A DNA stretch of 64,000 nt, taken from the NCBI RefSeq assembly GCF_004114915.1, contig NZ_CP022219.1:5672501-5736500 (forward strand), given 5' to 3'. The DNA comes from Bradyrhizobium guangxiense (lineage in GTDB: Bacteria; Pseudomonadota; Alphaproteobacteria; Rhizobiales; Xanthobacteraceae). Position 1 is the stretch's first letter; every line of letters begins with the position of its first letter. The notes beneath the pieces are model-generated. The model searched no databases and was not told the origin of the DNA. It saw nothing but the letters and a program-made list of their open reading frames with translations. The position numbers and the translations under genes are program-made. Shown here piece after piece: positions 7,415 to 16,473 of the stretch.

Positions 7415-8065
7415 TTACGTGTTCTTCAGCGCGACGCGGAATTCGGCTTCGGTCTTGGCCTTGACCTCGTCGAGCGAAACGCCGTCGGCGAGCTCGATCA
7501 AGGCCATGCCGCCGTCGCCGTGCTTGTCGATGGTGAAGACGGCGAGATCCGTGACGACCATGTCGACCACGCGCTCGCCGGTCAGCGGCAAGTTGCACTT
7601 CTTCAGGAGCTTCGAGCCGTCCTTGGCCGAGTGCTCCATTACCACGACGACGCGCTTGACGCCGGCGACGAGGTCCATCGCGCCGCCCATGCCCTTGACC
7701 ATCTTGCCCGGGATCATCCAGTTGGCGAGATCGCCATTCTGGGCCACCTGCATGGCGCCGAGGATCGACAGGTCCATGTGGCCGCCGCGGATCATGCCGA
7801 AGGAATCCGCGCTCGAGAAATAAGAGGTCGAGGGCAGCTCGCTGACGGTCTGCTTGCCGGCGTTGATGAGATCGGCGTCTTCCTCGCCCTCATAGGGGAA
7901 TGGGCCCATGCCGAGCATGCCGTTCTCGCTCTGCAGGCTGACGTCGACGCCGTCGGGGATGTAGTTCGAGACCAGCGTCGGGATGCCGATGCCGAGATTG
8001 ACGTAATAGCCGTCGCGCAATTCCTTCGCGGCACGCGCGGCCATCTGTTCACGGGTCCAGGCCAT
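7415..8065 (-). CDS. scoB: 3-oxoacid CoA-transferase subunit B
   Basis: A 216-residue beta subunit of a succinyl-CoA:3-ketoacid (or 3-oxoadipate) CoA-transferase, which moves CoA from succinyl-CoA to a 3-oxoacid such as acetoacetate. Seen: [30 protein letters not shown] with the catalytic glutamate of the SENG motif at about residue 47; [18 protein letters not shown]; and [15 protein letters not shown]. Length and motifs are complete for a B subunit. Its ATG shares a base with the A-subunit stop, so the two are translationally coupled. Specificity between acetoacetate (ScoAB) and 3-oxoadipate (PcaIJ) is not decidable here. No other pca genes are nearby, which favours a ketone-body or PHB-related role, as an inference. 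Confidence 0.9.
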   Translation of the reverse strand: MAWTREQMAARAAKELRDGYYVNLGIGIPTLVSNYIPDGVDVSLQSENGMLGMGPFPYEGEEDADLINAGKQTVSELPSTSYFSSADSFGMIRGGHMDLSILGAMQVAQNGDLANWMIPGKMVKGMGGAMDLVAGVKRVVVVMEHSAKDGSKLLKKCNLPLTGERVVDMVVTDLAVFTIDKHGDGGMALIELADGVSLDEVKAKTEAEFRVALKNT

Positions 8066-8802
8066 CAGATTTCAACTCCAGTGCCGGCCGCCGGCGCGTT
8101 CGTCGGGCGCGGGCGGGTGTTGCGGAATTCGATGCGCTTCTTGGCCGTACCGACCTCGACGATGCGCTTCACGAAGATGCCGGGCGTGTGGATGTGGTCG
8201 GGATTGAGTTCACCGGCCGGAACCAGGTGCTCGACCTCGGCCACGGTGATCTTGGCGGCGGTCGCCATCATCGGGTTAAAGTTGCGCGCGGTCTTGCGGT
8301 AGATGAGGTTGCCGGCGGTGTCGCCCTTCCAGGCATGCACGATGGCGAGATCGGCGAACAGGCCGCGCTCCATCAGATATTTCTCGCCGTCGAATTCCTT
8401 CACTTCCTTGCCTTCGGCGATCAGCGTGCCGACGCCGGTCTTGGTGTAGAAGGCCGGGATACCGGCGCCGCCGGCGCGGATGCGCTCGGCCAGCGTGCCT
8501 TGCGGATTGAATTCGAGTTCCAGCTCGCCGGCGAGGAATTGCTGGGCGAACAGCTTGTTCTCGCCGACATAGGAGGAGATCATCTTCTTGATCTGCCGTG
8601 TTTCCAACAGGCGGCTGAGCCCGATGCCGTCGACGCCGGCATTGTTGGAGACCACCGTCAGGCCCTTGACGCCGGACTCGCGGATCGCATCCGACAGCGC
8701 CTCGGCGATGCCGCAGAGGCCGAAGCCTCCCGACATGATCATCATGTTGTCTTTCAGAATGCCTGACAGAGCCGACTTGGCGTCGGGATAGACCTTGTTC
8801 AT
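8065..8802 (-). CDS. scoA: 3-oxoacid CoA-transferase subunit A
   Basis: A 245-residue alpha subunit partner of the gene at 7415-8065. Seen: [19 protein letters not shown] start; the glycine-rich [76 protein letters not shown]; and the late [20 protein letters not shown]. All fit the A subunit of succinyl-CoA:3-oxoacid CoA-transferase. Its stop overlaps the B-subunit start by one base, giving fixed stoichiometry. It is the first gene of a leftward unit scoA-scoB-acetyltransferase; the 260 bases before it are shared with the divergent asmA-like gene and should hold its promoter. Confidence 0.9.
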   Translation of the reverse strand: MNKVYPDAKSALSGILKDNMMIMSGGFGLCGIAEALSDAIRESGVKGLTVVSNNAGVDGIGLSRLLETRQIKKMISSYVGENKLFAQQFLAGELELEFNPQGTLAERIRAGGAGIPAFYTKTGVGTLIAEGKEVKEFDGEKYLMERGLFADLAIVHAWKGDTAGNLIYRKTARNFNPMMATAAKITVAEVEHLVPAGELNPDHIHTPGIFVKRIVEVGTAKKRIEFRNTRPRPTNAPAAGTGVEI

Positions 8803-9062
8803 GCAAAAAACCTTCGACTGAACCTGCGGCTTGGAGGCCTCGCGCCCTATTGGCGGCGATTATTAGGCGAAATCCTCCAAAGCCGTCAATGATACGGGGT
8901 TCTCTGCACCGCGCCCGGGTGATAGAAGCTGCCCACACCGTGGGCAGAACCGTCCGCGGCCTTGAAAGCGACAAGAAAACCCATCAAGTTGCGGGGGTTG
9001 GGCGTGGGCACGCAGGTTTCCCGACCCGCCCTTCTGGCTCCAACGACCAACCCGATCAGGAC

Positions 9063-10961
9063 ATGCCATTGACCATGGCCCAAGGAATGAAGCGCCTCGG
9101 GACGCCGATCGCGGCGCTGCTCGGCGTCGTGCTGATCGCCCTGATCGCGACCTCCTGGCTCATCAACCGCGACGCGCTGCGCAAGGCGGTCGAAGCGCAG
9201 ATCCGCGACGTCACCGGGCTCGAGCTCAATGTCGCCGGCAACATCGACATCTCGCTGCTACCGGCAAGCTATATCTCCTTCCATGACGTCGGCCTCAAGG
9301 GCGGCGGCACCGGCGATTCCGCGCTCCATATCGACGTGCTTACCGCCAATCTGCGGCTGCTGCCGCTATTGCTGCAGCGGTTCGAGATCGCCGACCTGAC
9401 GCTGCTGCGGCCGCGCATCCATGTCAGCCTGAAGCCGGACGGCGAGAGCAACTGGACGCCCTTCATCCAGACCATCGCGCGCACCATGAAGCCCGGAGCC
9501 GAGAACCAGGTCTCGTTCTCCGAGATCCGGATTCAGGACGGCGTGCTCGATTACGAGGACGCCGCTACGCACGCCACCGAGCAGTTCGACGACATCGACC
9601 TGTCGCTGGCCTGGCCCTCGATCTCGCGCTCCTTCGCCGCCACCGGGCAGTTCGACTGGCGCGGCGAGCGTGTCGACGGCTCGATCAGCTTCTCCGATTT
9701 CGTCGCTGCCCTCTCCGGCGATCGCTCCGGACTGAAGGCGCGCATCGCCAGTGCGCCGCTCAAGCTCGCCTTCGACGGCAGCGTTGCCAATCGCACCAGC
9801 CCGATGATGGAGGGCACGCTGACGATCGACAGCCCGTCCCTGCGCAACGCGCTGCGCTGGACCGGGCAGCCGCAGCCCGCCAGCGGCGGCTTCGGCCGCT
9901 TCGCGCTGAAGGCGCGTGCCAACGTCATCGGCGCCTCGATCGCGCTCACCAATGTCAATGTCGAGCTCGACGGCAACACCGCGGAGGGCGTGATGACCTA
10001 CGCCAATAACGGCCGGCAGACGCTGCAGGCGACGCTGGCCGCCGACGCGCTCGACTTCACACCTTATATCTCCACCTTCCGCCTGCTCGCGAGCGGGGCG
10101 CGCGACTGGAACAGGCAGCTGTTCGATCTGAACGGATTGTCGACCACCGACCTCGATATGCGCCTGTCGGCAGCAAAGCTGACGGTCGGGCCGACGAAGC
10201 TCGGCCGCACCGCGATCGGCGCCAATCTGCGCAACGGCACACTGGCGCTCTCGGTCGGCGAGGCGCAGGTCTATGGCGGGATCGCCAAAGGCTCGTTCGG
10301 CATCGCCCGCTCCGACACCGTCGCTGACATCAAGGCGCAATTCCAGTTCACCGACGTCGATCTCCAGGCCTGCGCCACCGAACTGTTCGGCCTCAACAAG
10401 CTGTCCGGCCGCGGCAACATCAACGTCTCGCTGTTCGCCTCGGGCTCGAGCCCGTTCGGCCTCGTGCAGTCGCTCGATGGCAGCGCCACCGTCACCGGGC
10501 ACGACGGCGCGATCTCGGGCTTCAACGCCGAGCAGCTCCTGAAGCGGCTGGAGCGGCGGCCGCTATCGGGCGGCGGCAATTTCCGCAGCGGGTCGACGCC
10601 GTACAACAATCTCACCATCGCGGTGAGATTCTCCGACGGAATCGCCACCGCCGAAGATATCCGCATCGAAGGGCCGGCGGCGAAGATCACGCTGACCGGC
10701 ACCGCCTCGGTGCCGACGCGCGAATACGACATGAAAGGCGTGGCGAGCCTCAATACGACGTCCGGCTTTCAATTGCCCTTCATGGTGCAAGGCCCCTGGG
10801 ACGATCCGCTGATCTTCCCCGACCCAGAAAGCCTGATCCGGCAATCTCCCGCGGCGTCTCCCTTCCTCGATCTCCTGAAGCAGCGCATTACGGGCGGCGG
10901 AAAGCGTCCCGAGGGATCGCCGACGGCCGAGAATGCCAAGGAGAACGCCAAGTCGAACTGA
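9063..10961 (+). CDS. AsmA-family envelope protein
   Basis: A 632-residue AsmA-like protein. Seen: a single N-terminal membrane anchor (about residues 14-31, IAALLGVVLIALIATSWL); then the family-typical EAQIRDVTGLELNVAGNIDI stretch, long beta-rich repeats in the periplasm, and a C-terminal AsmA domain with repeats such as DGSATVTGHDGAISGFNAEQ and ITLTGTASVPTREYDMKG. The tail is charged (KRPEGSPTAENAKENAKSN). Known: AsmA-like proteins are bridge-like, inner-membrane-anchored factors implicated in phospholipid transport and outer-membrane homeostasis. It is transcribed alone, divergently from scoAB. The start is uncertain among the ATGs at 9063, 9075 and 9087, all upstream of the anchor. Confidence 0.88.
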   Translation: MPLTMAQGMKRLGTPIAALLGVVLIALIATSWLINRDALRKAVEAQIRDVTGLELNVAGNIDISLLPASYISFHDVGLKGGGTGDSALHIDVLTANLRLLPLLLQRFEIADLTLLRPRIHVSLKPDGESNWTPFIQTIARTMKPGAENQVSFSEIRIQDGVLDYEDAATHATEQFDDIDLSLAWPSISRSFAATGQFDWRGERVDGSISFSDFVAALSGDRSGLKARIASAPLKLAFDGSVANRTSPMMEGTLTIDSPSLRNALRWTGQPQPASGGFGRFALKARANVIGASIALTNVNVELDGNTAEGVMTYANNGRQTLQATLAADALDFTPYISTFRLLASGARDWNRQLFDLNGLSTTDLDMRLSAAKLTVGPTKLGRTAIGANLRNGTLALSVGEAQVYGGIAKGSFGIARSDTVADIKAQFQFTDVDLQACATELFGLNKLSGRGNINVSLFASGSSPFGLVQSLDGSATVTGHDGAISGFNAEQLLKRLERRPLSGGGNFRSGSTPYNNLTIAVRFSDGIATAEDIRIEGPAAKITLTGTASVPTREYDMKGVASLNTTSGFQLPFMVQGPWDDPLIFPDPESLIRQSPAASPFLDLLKQRITGGGKRPEGSPTAENAKENAKSN

Positions 10962-11025
10962 TCGACGATCCAGGGCAGCGCGCGGCGGTCCTGCGAAGAG
11001 ATCATGCCCAAACGACAACAACCTG

Positions 11026-11057
11026 AGGCGCGATGACGATTCATCGTCATCGCGCCT
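11026..11057. repeat. Palindromic intergenic repeat, family 1, copy A (inverted orientation)
   Basis: A perfect 15-base-pair inverted repeat (AGGCGCGATGACGAT, 2-base centre, reverse complement) lies in the 191 bases between the convergent asmA-like and symporter genes. Read on the minus strand it is followed by CAGGTTGTTG and GGGCATGATCTC, the same order as copies at 27382, 32943 and 59306. It could also serve as a bidirectional terminator. Confidence 0.7.
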
Positions 11058-11152
11058 TTGAAAGATGAAATCGCTGTCTTGGCTTTGGCAGCCTGCGCGC
11101 GAACGGCCCGCCTGCCAAATCCAACCGTGGTCCAACTTCATCCGATCCCGCC

Positions 11153-12538
11153 TCACGCAGCCGATTGGGTCGTCGAAATCCAGCTCTCGTCCTCCCGCAC
11201 CAGGGGGACCGTAGCGATCTTCGGCGCGGTCGCCACCGCAGGCATGCTGCCCTGGCCCAGTTCACGGGCCAACACCTCGCGGTCACAGGCGTTCTCCCAC
11301 AGCGAGATCGTGATGGACGCGACGCAATTGCTGACCATGCTGGTCAGTGCCCGCGCCTCCGACATGAACCGGTCGATGCCGACAAGCAGTGCCACGCCGG
11401 TCACGGGCAAGTCCGGCATCACCGAAAGCGTCGCGACAAGCGCGACGAAGCCGCTGCCGGTGACGCCAGCTGCCCCTTTGGACGTCAGCAGCATCAGTCC
11501 GAGCATCGCCGCGATTTGCCCCCACGTCAGATGGATGTCGCAGGCCTGCGCAATGAACATGGACGCCAGGGTGAGATAGATGGCGCTGCCGTCCAGGTTG
11601 AAGGAATAGCCCATCGGCAGCACGAGGCCCGATACGCCCTTCCGGCATCCGAGCTGCTCCAACTTGCGCAGCGCGCCAGGCAGCGCCGGCTCCGAGGACG
11701 ACGTGCCGAGCACGATCAGCAATTCTTCCTTGAAGTAGCGGATGGTCTTCCACAGGCTGAAGCCGTTCAGCCGCGCCAGCGTACCAAGCACGACCACCAC
11801 GAACACGGAACAGGCGATATAGAATGTCAGAATCAGTAGTCCGAGCGAGCCGATCGAGCGGATGCCGTAGCGGCCCACCGTGAACGCCATGGCGCCAAAG
11901 GCGCCGAGCGGCGCGAGCTTCATGATGAAGCCGAAGGACACGAACAGCACGTGAGAGAACGAGGCGACGGCCTTTGTCACCACGACACCGCCATCGCCGG
12001 CACGGCTGAGGCCAAAGGCGATCAGGATGGAGACCAGCAGGACAGGCAGCACCTCACCATCCGCAAACGCTCCGAAAATTGAATGCGGGATGATGTGCAG
12101 CATGAAGTCCGCAAATCCGGTCGCACCGGCCTGCTTGGTGAATTTCGCAGCCACCGAGGGATCCAGCGTACTGACGGAAACGTGCATGCCGGCGCCCGGC
12201 TGGATCAACGATACGGCGATCAGCCCCGCCAGAAGCGCGAGCGCGGTCAGCAGGTAGAACAACGCCATGGACTTCACCAGGGTGCGGCCGACCTCGCGGG
12301 AATCGCTGATGCTGTTGATGCCGCTCACGATGGTGCAGAACACGATCGGCGCGATCATCATCTTGACCAGCTTGACGAAGCCGTCGCCAAGGGGCTTCAG
12401 CGCGGCGCCAAATTCGGGCCAGAAATGGCCCGTGACGACACCCAACACGAGGCCAATCAGCACCTGGACGTAGAGAATCCGGTAGAAGGGTTTTCCCGCC
12501 TCGGTGTTCGCGTGTCCAGCCAGCGCTTCCTTGTGCAT
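11153..12538 (-). CDS. DctA-like dicarboxylate/proton symporter (SDF family)
   Basis: A 461-residue member of the dicarboxylate/amino acid:cation symporter family, an inner-membrane importer with about eight membrane helices and two re-entrant hairpins. Seen: YVQVLIGLVLGVVTGHFWPE; the MMIAPIVFCTIVSGI helix; the first hairpin serine-rich motif GTSSSEPALP; GYSFNLDGSAIYLTLA; TSKGAAGVTGSGFV; and GIDRFMSEARALTSMVSN. This is a close match to DctA for C4-dicarboxylates, though the following PrpF-family gene suggests an unusual di- or tricarboxylate. The ATG at 12538 has a GGGAGA ribosome-binding site; 12553 is an alternative. It lies 52 bases after the prpF-like gene in the same direction, so the two form a transport-plus-isomerisation unit. 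Confidence 0.9.
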   Translation of the reverse strand: MHKEALAGHANTEAGKPFYRILYVQVLIGLVLGVVTGHFWPEFGAALKPLGDGFVKLVKMMIAPIVFCTIVSGINSISDSREVGRTLVKSMALFYLLTALALLAGLIAVSLIQPGAGMHVSVSTLDPSVAAKFTKQAGATGFADFMLHIIPHSIFGAFADGEVLPVLLVSILIAFGLSRAGDGGVVVTKAVASFSHVLFVSFGFIMKLAPLGAFGAMAFTVGRYGIRSIGSLGLLILTFYIACSVFVVVVLGTLARLNGFSLWKTIRYFKEELLIVLGTSSSEPALPGALRKLEQLGCRKGVSGLVLPMGYSFNLDGSAIYLTLASMFIAQACDIHLTWGQIAAMLGLMLLTSKGAAGVTGSGFVALVATLSVMPDLPVTGVALLVGIDRFMSEARALTSMVSNCVASITISLWENACDREVLARELGQGSMPAVATAPKIATVPLVREDESWISTTQSAA

Positions 12539-12590
12539 TCTCGTTTCTCCCATGGCTCTGATTTTTTCTGTTGGCTTCGCGGCGCGAGTG

Positions 12591-13664
12591 TCAGGCCGCC
12601 AGCACCGAATGAGGCACGTGTGACCGGCGGGCGAAGACATGGCCCTCGAAGATTCGCCGGGCCGTCCGCAGCACCCGGGCAACCGGGCCGGGCTCGAGCC
12701 TGACCACGAGCTGGCCGGAGGGATGGGCCAGCGTGATCGGCACCGGCGGCGCCAGCGGTCCGACCATCTCTGCAGCGATCGTTCCGGGTGTCACGCATGC
12801 CGTGGCGATCGCGACAGCGCCGGTCACCGCCAGTGCGGTATGGCAGTCGTGCGGCATGAAGTACCTGACGTTCAAGGTCGCCCCGCTCGCGGGCGCGATC
12901 AGAACCGGTTTCGGGATCACCGTCGTCGCGGGATTGGGAAAGCCCATCCGGCGCCCCGCTTCGATCCGCAACTCTTCGAGACGCGCGCGGAAGCCGCTTT
13001 CGGCAAAGTCGGAGGGCGCCTCGCGGCCGCTCCATCCCAGATCCGCCGCGCGGACCAGCATGACCGGCATCGCCGCGTCGAGGCAGGTCACATCGATTCC
13101 CCTGATGCGGTCGACCGCCCGTCCCGTCGGCAGGAGGCGGCCGGTGCGTGCGCCGGCCGCGTCGGGGAACGACAGTTCGACCGGCGCGGCCGTTCCCGGC
13201 ACACCGTCGATCCGCGCCTCGCCCTCGTAGGTCACGCGCCCTCCCGGCGTGGCGACCGTCGCGTCGATCAGCTTGCCGGTGTTGACGTTGTGGATGCGCA
13301 CATGGGTACGATCTGCCGCGGCGGCGATCAGGCCGGCTTCGATTGCGAATGGCCCCACCCCCGCTAGCATGTTTCCGCAATTCGGCGAGGTATCGACGAT
13401 GCCCTCACGAACACGCACCTGGGCAAACAGGTAGTCGACGTCGGCACCGGGCACCGATGCCGGACCAACGATCGCGACCTTGTTGATGACGGCATTGCCG
13501 CCGCCGATCCCGTCAATTCCGAGATCGTGCCCGCCTCCCATGACGGACAGCAGGACCGCGTCGCGTGATCTTGCGTCGGCCGGAAGATCGCGGGCCAGGA
13601 AGAACGGCCCGCGCGAGGTACCCCCGCGCATGACCACGCAGGGAATGGCAATCTGATCGTTCAT
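12591..13664 (-). CDS. PrpF/GalD-family isomerase (4-oxalomesaconate tautomerase-like)
   Basis: A 357-residue protein of the PrpF family, which has a diaminopimelate-epimerase-like two-lobed fold. Seen: IPCVVMRGGTSRGPFF at the N-terminus, the family signature; GGGHDLGIDGIGGGNAVINK; DTSPNCGNMLAGVGPFAIE with the catalytic-type cysteine in SPNCGN; MGFPNPATTVIPKPVLI; and the second-lobe MPHDCHTALAVTGAVAIA. Known: relatives isomerise aconitate-like acids (PrpF in the 2-methylcitrate cycle) or tautomerise 4-oxalomesaconate in gallate catabolism (GalD, LigU). No other gallate or methylcitrate genes are present, so the substrate remains open. It is co-directional with the DctA-like symporter and divergent from a LysR regulator that probably controls both. 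Confidence 0.85.
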   Translation of the reverse strand: MNDQIAIPCVVMRGGTSRGPFFLARDLPADARSRDAVLLSVMGGGHDLGIDGIGGGNAVINKVAIVGPASVPGADVDYLFAQVRVREGIVDTSPNCGNMLAGVGPFAIEAGLIAAAADRTHVRIHNVNTGKLIDATVATPGGRVTYEGEARIDGVPGTAAPVELSFPDAAGARTGRLLPTGRAVDRIRGIDVTCLDAAMPVMLVRAADLGWSGREAPSDFAESGFRARLEELRIEAGRRMGFPNPATTVIPKPVLIAPASGATLNVRYFMPHDCHTALAVTGAVAIATACVTPGTIAAEMVGPLAPPVPITLAHPSGQLVVRLEPGPVARVLRTARRIFEGHVFARRSHVPHSVLAA

Positions 13665-13731
13665 GGAGCTGTTCCGTTCGGCGACAATTTCGCGCGGGCC
13701 AGAGCATCCCTCAGCAGAACTCTTTTGTGAA

Positions 13732-13760
13732 ATGCAAATATCTGAGGTATTATTTCGCAT
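13732..13760. promoter_or_regulatory. Inverted repeat in the LysR / prpF-like divergent promoter
   Basis: ATGCAAATA and TATTTCGCAT form a nearly perfect dyad (one extra base on the right arm) with a 10-base spacer, in an unusually AT-rich 118-base gap between divergent genes. Placement and form fit a LysR-type operator; identity is inferred. Confidence 0.45.
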
Positions 13761-13782
13761 ATCGGTATAATTGGAGGCTGTC

Positions 13783-14763
13783 ATGAACGCGGAACTGCTC
13801 GACCTCAAGGCGTTCATCACCGTTGCGGAGACGGGAAGCTTCGTCCGCACCGCGCGGGCGCTCAACTTGTCGCAACCCGCACTCAGCCGACGCATTCAGA
13901 AGCTGGAAGAAGGCCTCGGTGCGCCGCTGCTCGAACGGTCGACGCGCCACGTCAATCTCACCATGACCGGCCGCGACTTCCTGCCGAAGGTGCGCCGCCT
14001 CATCGATGAGTTCGAGACCTCGGTGCTTGCCATCCAGGATATCGGCGCGCGAAGCTCAGGCCTGGTCTCGGTGGCCGCGGTGCCGACGGCGGTGTTCTAC
14101 TTCCTGCCGCGCGCGATCGGCCAGTTTGCCGAGGCTTACCCGCGCATTCGCATCCGAATTCTGGACATCGGGGCCAATGAGGGATTGGAAGCGGTCGCGC
14201 GCGGAGAGGTCGACTTCGGCATCAATTTCATCGGCGCTTCGCATGCCGAGATCGAATTCGAGAAGCTCGTCGAGGATCCTTTCGTCCTGGCCTGCCGTCA
14301 CGACCATCCGCTGGCATCGCGCAAGCAGGTCAGCTGGCCGGAGATCGTGCCGCACCGAGTGATCACCGTCGGTCGCAACAGCGGCAATCGCGCGTTGATC
14401 GACAACGCGCTGGCGCGACACGGACTGCAGCTGAACTGGTCCTATGAAGTTGCTCACCTCTCGGGTTCGCTGGGCCTGGTTGAAGCCGGCCTCGGCATTG
14501 CCGTGCTACCGAGGCTGGCGACGCCCGCCGCCGGCCATCCAATCATTCACACCATTCGCCTGGTCGAACCCGAGGTGGCGCGGACGATCGGCATCGTGCG
14601 CAGGCGCGGGGCGACGCTATCCCCTCATGCCAGCCAGTTTCTGAAGATGCTCCTCGAGGCCTGGCGCTCCCCGGCACAAACAGGCGGGCATGGCAAGCCG
14701 CGGTCCCGATCGGGTGAGGCAAGCTCGAACACGACATCGTCGCCTCCGAAGCGGAGACGCTGA
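13783..14763 (+). CDS. LysR-family transcriptional regulator
   Basis: A 326-residue LysR regulator. Seen: an N-terminal winged helix-turn-helix, LKAFITVAETGSFVRTARAL followed by LSQPALSRRIQKLEEGLG, then a periplasmic-binding-protein-like effector domain (for example GLVSVAAVPTAVFYFLPRAI and HLSGSLGLVEAGLGIAVLPR). Length is slightly above the usual 300 because of a basic, disordered-looking tail after residue 300 (PRSRSGEASSNTTSSPPKRRR pattern). GGAGG lies 6 bases before the ATG at 13783. It is divergent from the prpF-like and DctA-like genes and probably activates them when an organic-acid ligand binds. The effector is not known. Confidence 0.92.
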   Translation: MNAELLDLKAFITVAETGSFVRTARALNLSQPALSRRIQKLEEGLGAPLLERSTRHVNLTMTGRDFLPKVRRLIDEFETSVLAIQDIGARSSGLVSVAAVPTAVFYFLPRAIGQFAEAYPRIRIRILDIGANEGLEAVARGEVDFGINFIGASHAEIEFEKLVEDPFVLACRHDHPLASRKQVSWPEIVPHRVITVGRNSGNRALIDNALARHGLQLNWSYEVAHLSGSLGLVEAGLGIAVLPRLATPAAGHPIIHTIRLVEPEVARTIGIVRRRGATLSPHASQFLKMLLEAWRSPAQTGGHGKPRSRSGEASSNTTSSPPKRRR

Positions 14764-14773
14764 CGGCACGCCG

Positions 14774-14794
14774 GGGAGCGGCGAGACCGCTCCC
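14774..14794 (+). terminator. Hairpin after the LysR gene
   Basis: An 8-base-pair stem (GGGAGCGG / CCGCTCCC) with a 5-base loop begins 10 bases after the stop codon. There is no run of T after it, so it is at best a weak or Rho-assisted terminator. Confidence 0.35.
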
Positions 14795-14993
14795 GCCAAG
14801 CCGGAGTTCCTCGGACATCGCGAATTGATTGCCGCGAATTGATGCAGCGATTGGATCAATGCGCGCGTTAAGCATCGCCACAGAGCGACACCCGCGACCT
14901 AGGTCTGACAACATGCTGCGTTGATTGCGCTACCATCCTGCGCTAGTGTTTTTTCGACCGGTTAAAAACACCGGCCGTTTGAGGGAGAAAAAC

Positions 14994-16379
14994 GTGAAAT
15001 CCAAGGTTATTGGCGCAGTATCACTGGCGGTCGCTGCGGCCGGGCTGTTTGCAGCCGCTGCACCCGCATTTGCGCAGCAGAAGACGATCACGGTCTGGTG
15101 GGGCAAGGGCTTTTATCGCTCCGAAGACGACGCACTGATCGAGACGATCAAGAAATTCGAAGCCAAGACCGGCATCAAGGTCGAATTGTCGCAATACGCG
15201 ATCCAGGACATGATTCCGAAGACGGTCGCCGCGCTCGATGCCGGCACCGTGCCCGACGTCGCCTATTCCGATTCCTATGACGTCCAGGCCCAGGGCAAGT
15301 GGGCCTATGAAGGCAAGCTCGAGGATCTCTCCGACGTCATGGAACCGATCAAGGACCGGTTCGTGCAGAACACGCTGGATGCGTCGATCCTCTACAATGA
15401 CGTCACCAAGAAGAAAGCCTATTACGGCTTCCCGCTGAAGCAGCAGAGCATGCACGTCCAGATCTGGAACGACATGCTGGAGAAGGCCGGCTTCAAACAG
15501 GCAGATATCCCGAACGACTGGTCGGGCTACTGGACGTTCTGGTGCGACAAGGTGCAGCCGGCGATCCGCAAGGCCACCGGCCAGCGCATTTACGCCGTCG
15601 GCCAGCCGATGGGCGTGGAATCCACCGATGCCTTCCAGTCGTTCTACACCTTCATGGACGCCTACCACGTCAAGCTGGTCGATGACGACGGCAAGCTCCT
15701 GGTCGACGACCCCAAGGTTCGCGAGAACCTGATCAAGGCGATGAAGGACTACACCGACACCTATATCAAGGGCTGCACGCCGCCGTCCTCGACGACCTGG
15801 AAGGATCCCGACAACAACGTCGCCTTCCACAACAAGACCATCGTGATGACCCACAACTTCACGATCTCGATCGCGGCGAAATGGTTCGAGGACTCCCAGA
15901 ACCAGGCGCTCACCCAGGAGCAGCGCGACGCCGGCAAGAAGGCCTATGAGCAGGACATCATCACGGCGTCCTTCCCGAAGGCGCCTGACGGTTCGACCAT
16001 CCGCTACCGCTCCGACGTCAAGACCGGACTGATCTTCACCGCCGCCAAGAACAAGGCCGAGGCCAAGCAGTTCATCAGCTTCCTGCTCCAGGAAGAGAAC
16101 GTCCGTCCCTACATCGAGGGCGCGCTCGGCCGCTGGTTCCCGGTGACGAAGGAGAGCCAGGAAAGCCCGTTCTGGCAGGCTGACAAGCACCGCAAGGCCG
16201 TCTACACGCAGTTCAAGGGCGGCACCGCGGCGTTCGATTTCACCAAGAACTGGAAGTTCACGATCCTCAACAACGAGAACGTGTGGGCGAAGGCGATGAA
16301 CCGCGTCGTCAGCGAGAAGGTTCCGGTCGACAAGGCCGTCGACGAGCTGATCGCCCGCATCAAGCAGGTCGCGGGTTAA
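14994..16379 (+). CDS. ABC transporter sugar-type substrate-binding protein
   Basis: A 461-residue extracellular solute-binding protein (family 1, sugar type). Seen: a signal peptide KSKVIGAVSLAVAAAGLFAA ending in AFA at residue 27; TITVWWGKGFYRSEDDALIE; IKKFEAKTGIKVELSQYAIQ; ALDAGTVPDVAYSDSYD; and a C-terminal QFISFLLQEENVRPYIEGAL. This is the usual two-lobe architecture for a carbohydrate or polyol ligand. The start is a GTG at 14994 with GAGGGAGAAAA in front; a longer reading has no signal peptide at its start. It heads a three-gene unit with two permeases, but no ATPase gene follows, so it must borrow one. The ligand cannot be predicted. Confidence 0.92.
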   Translation: MKSKVIGAVSLAVAAAGLFAAAAPAFAQQKTITVWWGKGFYRSEDDALIETIKKFEAKTGIKVELSQYAIQDMIPKTVAALDAGTVPDVAYSDSYDVQAQGKWAYEGKLEDLSDVMEPIKDRFVQNTLDASILYNDVTKKKAYYGFPLKQQSMHVQIWNDMLEKAGFKQADIPNDWSGYWTFWCDKVQPAIRKATGQRIYAVGQPMGVESTDAFQSFYTFMDAYHVKLVDDDGKLLVDDPKVRENLIKAMKDYTDTYIKGCTPPSSTTWKDPDNNVAFHNKTIVMTHNFTISIAAKWFEDSQNQALTQEQRDAGKKAYEQDIITASFPKAPDGSTIRYRSDVKTGLIFTAAKNKAEAKQFISFLLQEENVRPYIEGALGRWFPVTKESQESPFWQADKHRKAVYTQFKGGTAAFDFTKNWKFTILNNENVWAKAMNRVVSEKVPVDKAVDELIARIKQVAG

Positions 16380-16390
16380 TTCATCCGCTC

Positions 16391-16448
16391 CTCTCCCCGC
16401 CTCGCGGGGAGAGGTGTTAGAACAACACCGGCCGCGTTTCGCGGCCGG
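16391..16448 (+). terminator. Two hairpins between binding-protein and permease genes
   Basis: Two perfect stems occur in tandem: CTCTCCCCGC/GCGGGGAGAG (10 bp, loop of 3, at 16391-16413) and CCGGCCGCG/CGCGGCCGG (9 bp, loop of 3, at 16428-16448). Such structures typically stabilise the binding-protein message and limit read-through to permeases. Confidence 0.65.
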
Positions 16449-16473
16449 CTTCTCTTTGAAGAGTCCAAAAAGA

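Noticed and set aside
8803..9062. Regulatory RNA or gene in the 260-base divergent gap between scoA and the AsmA-like gene
   Set aside because: Only short frames and no stable terminator-like hairpin were seen; it most likely holds two promoters.
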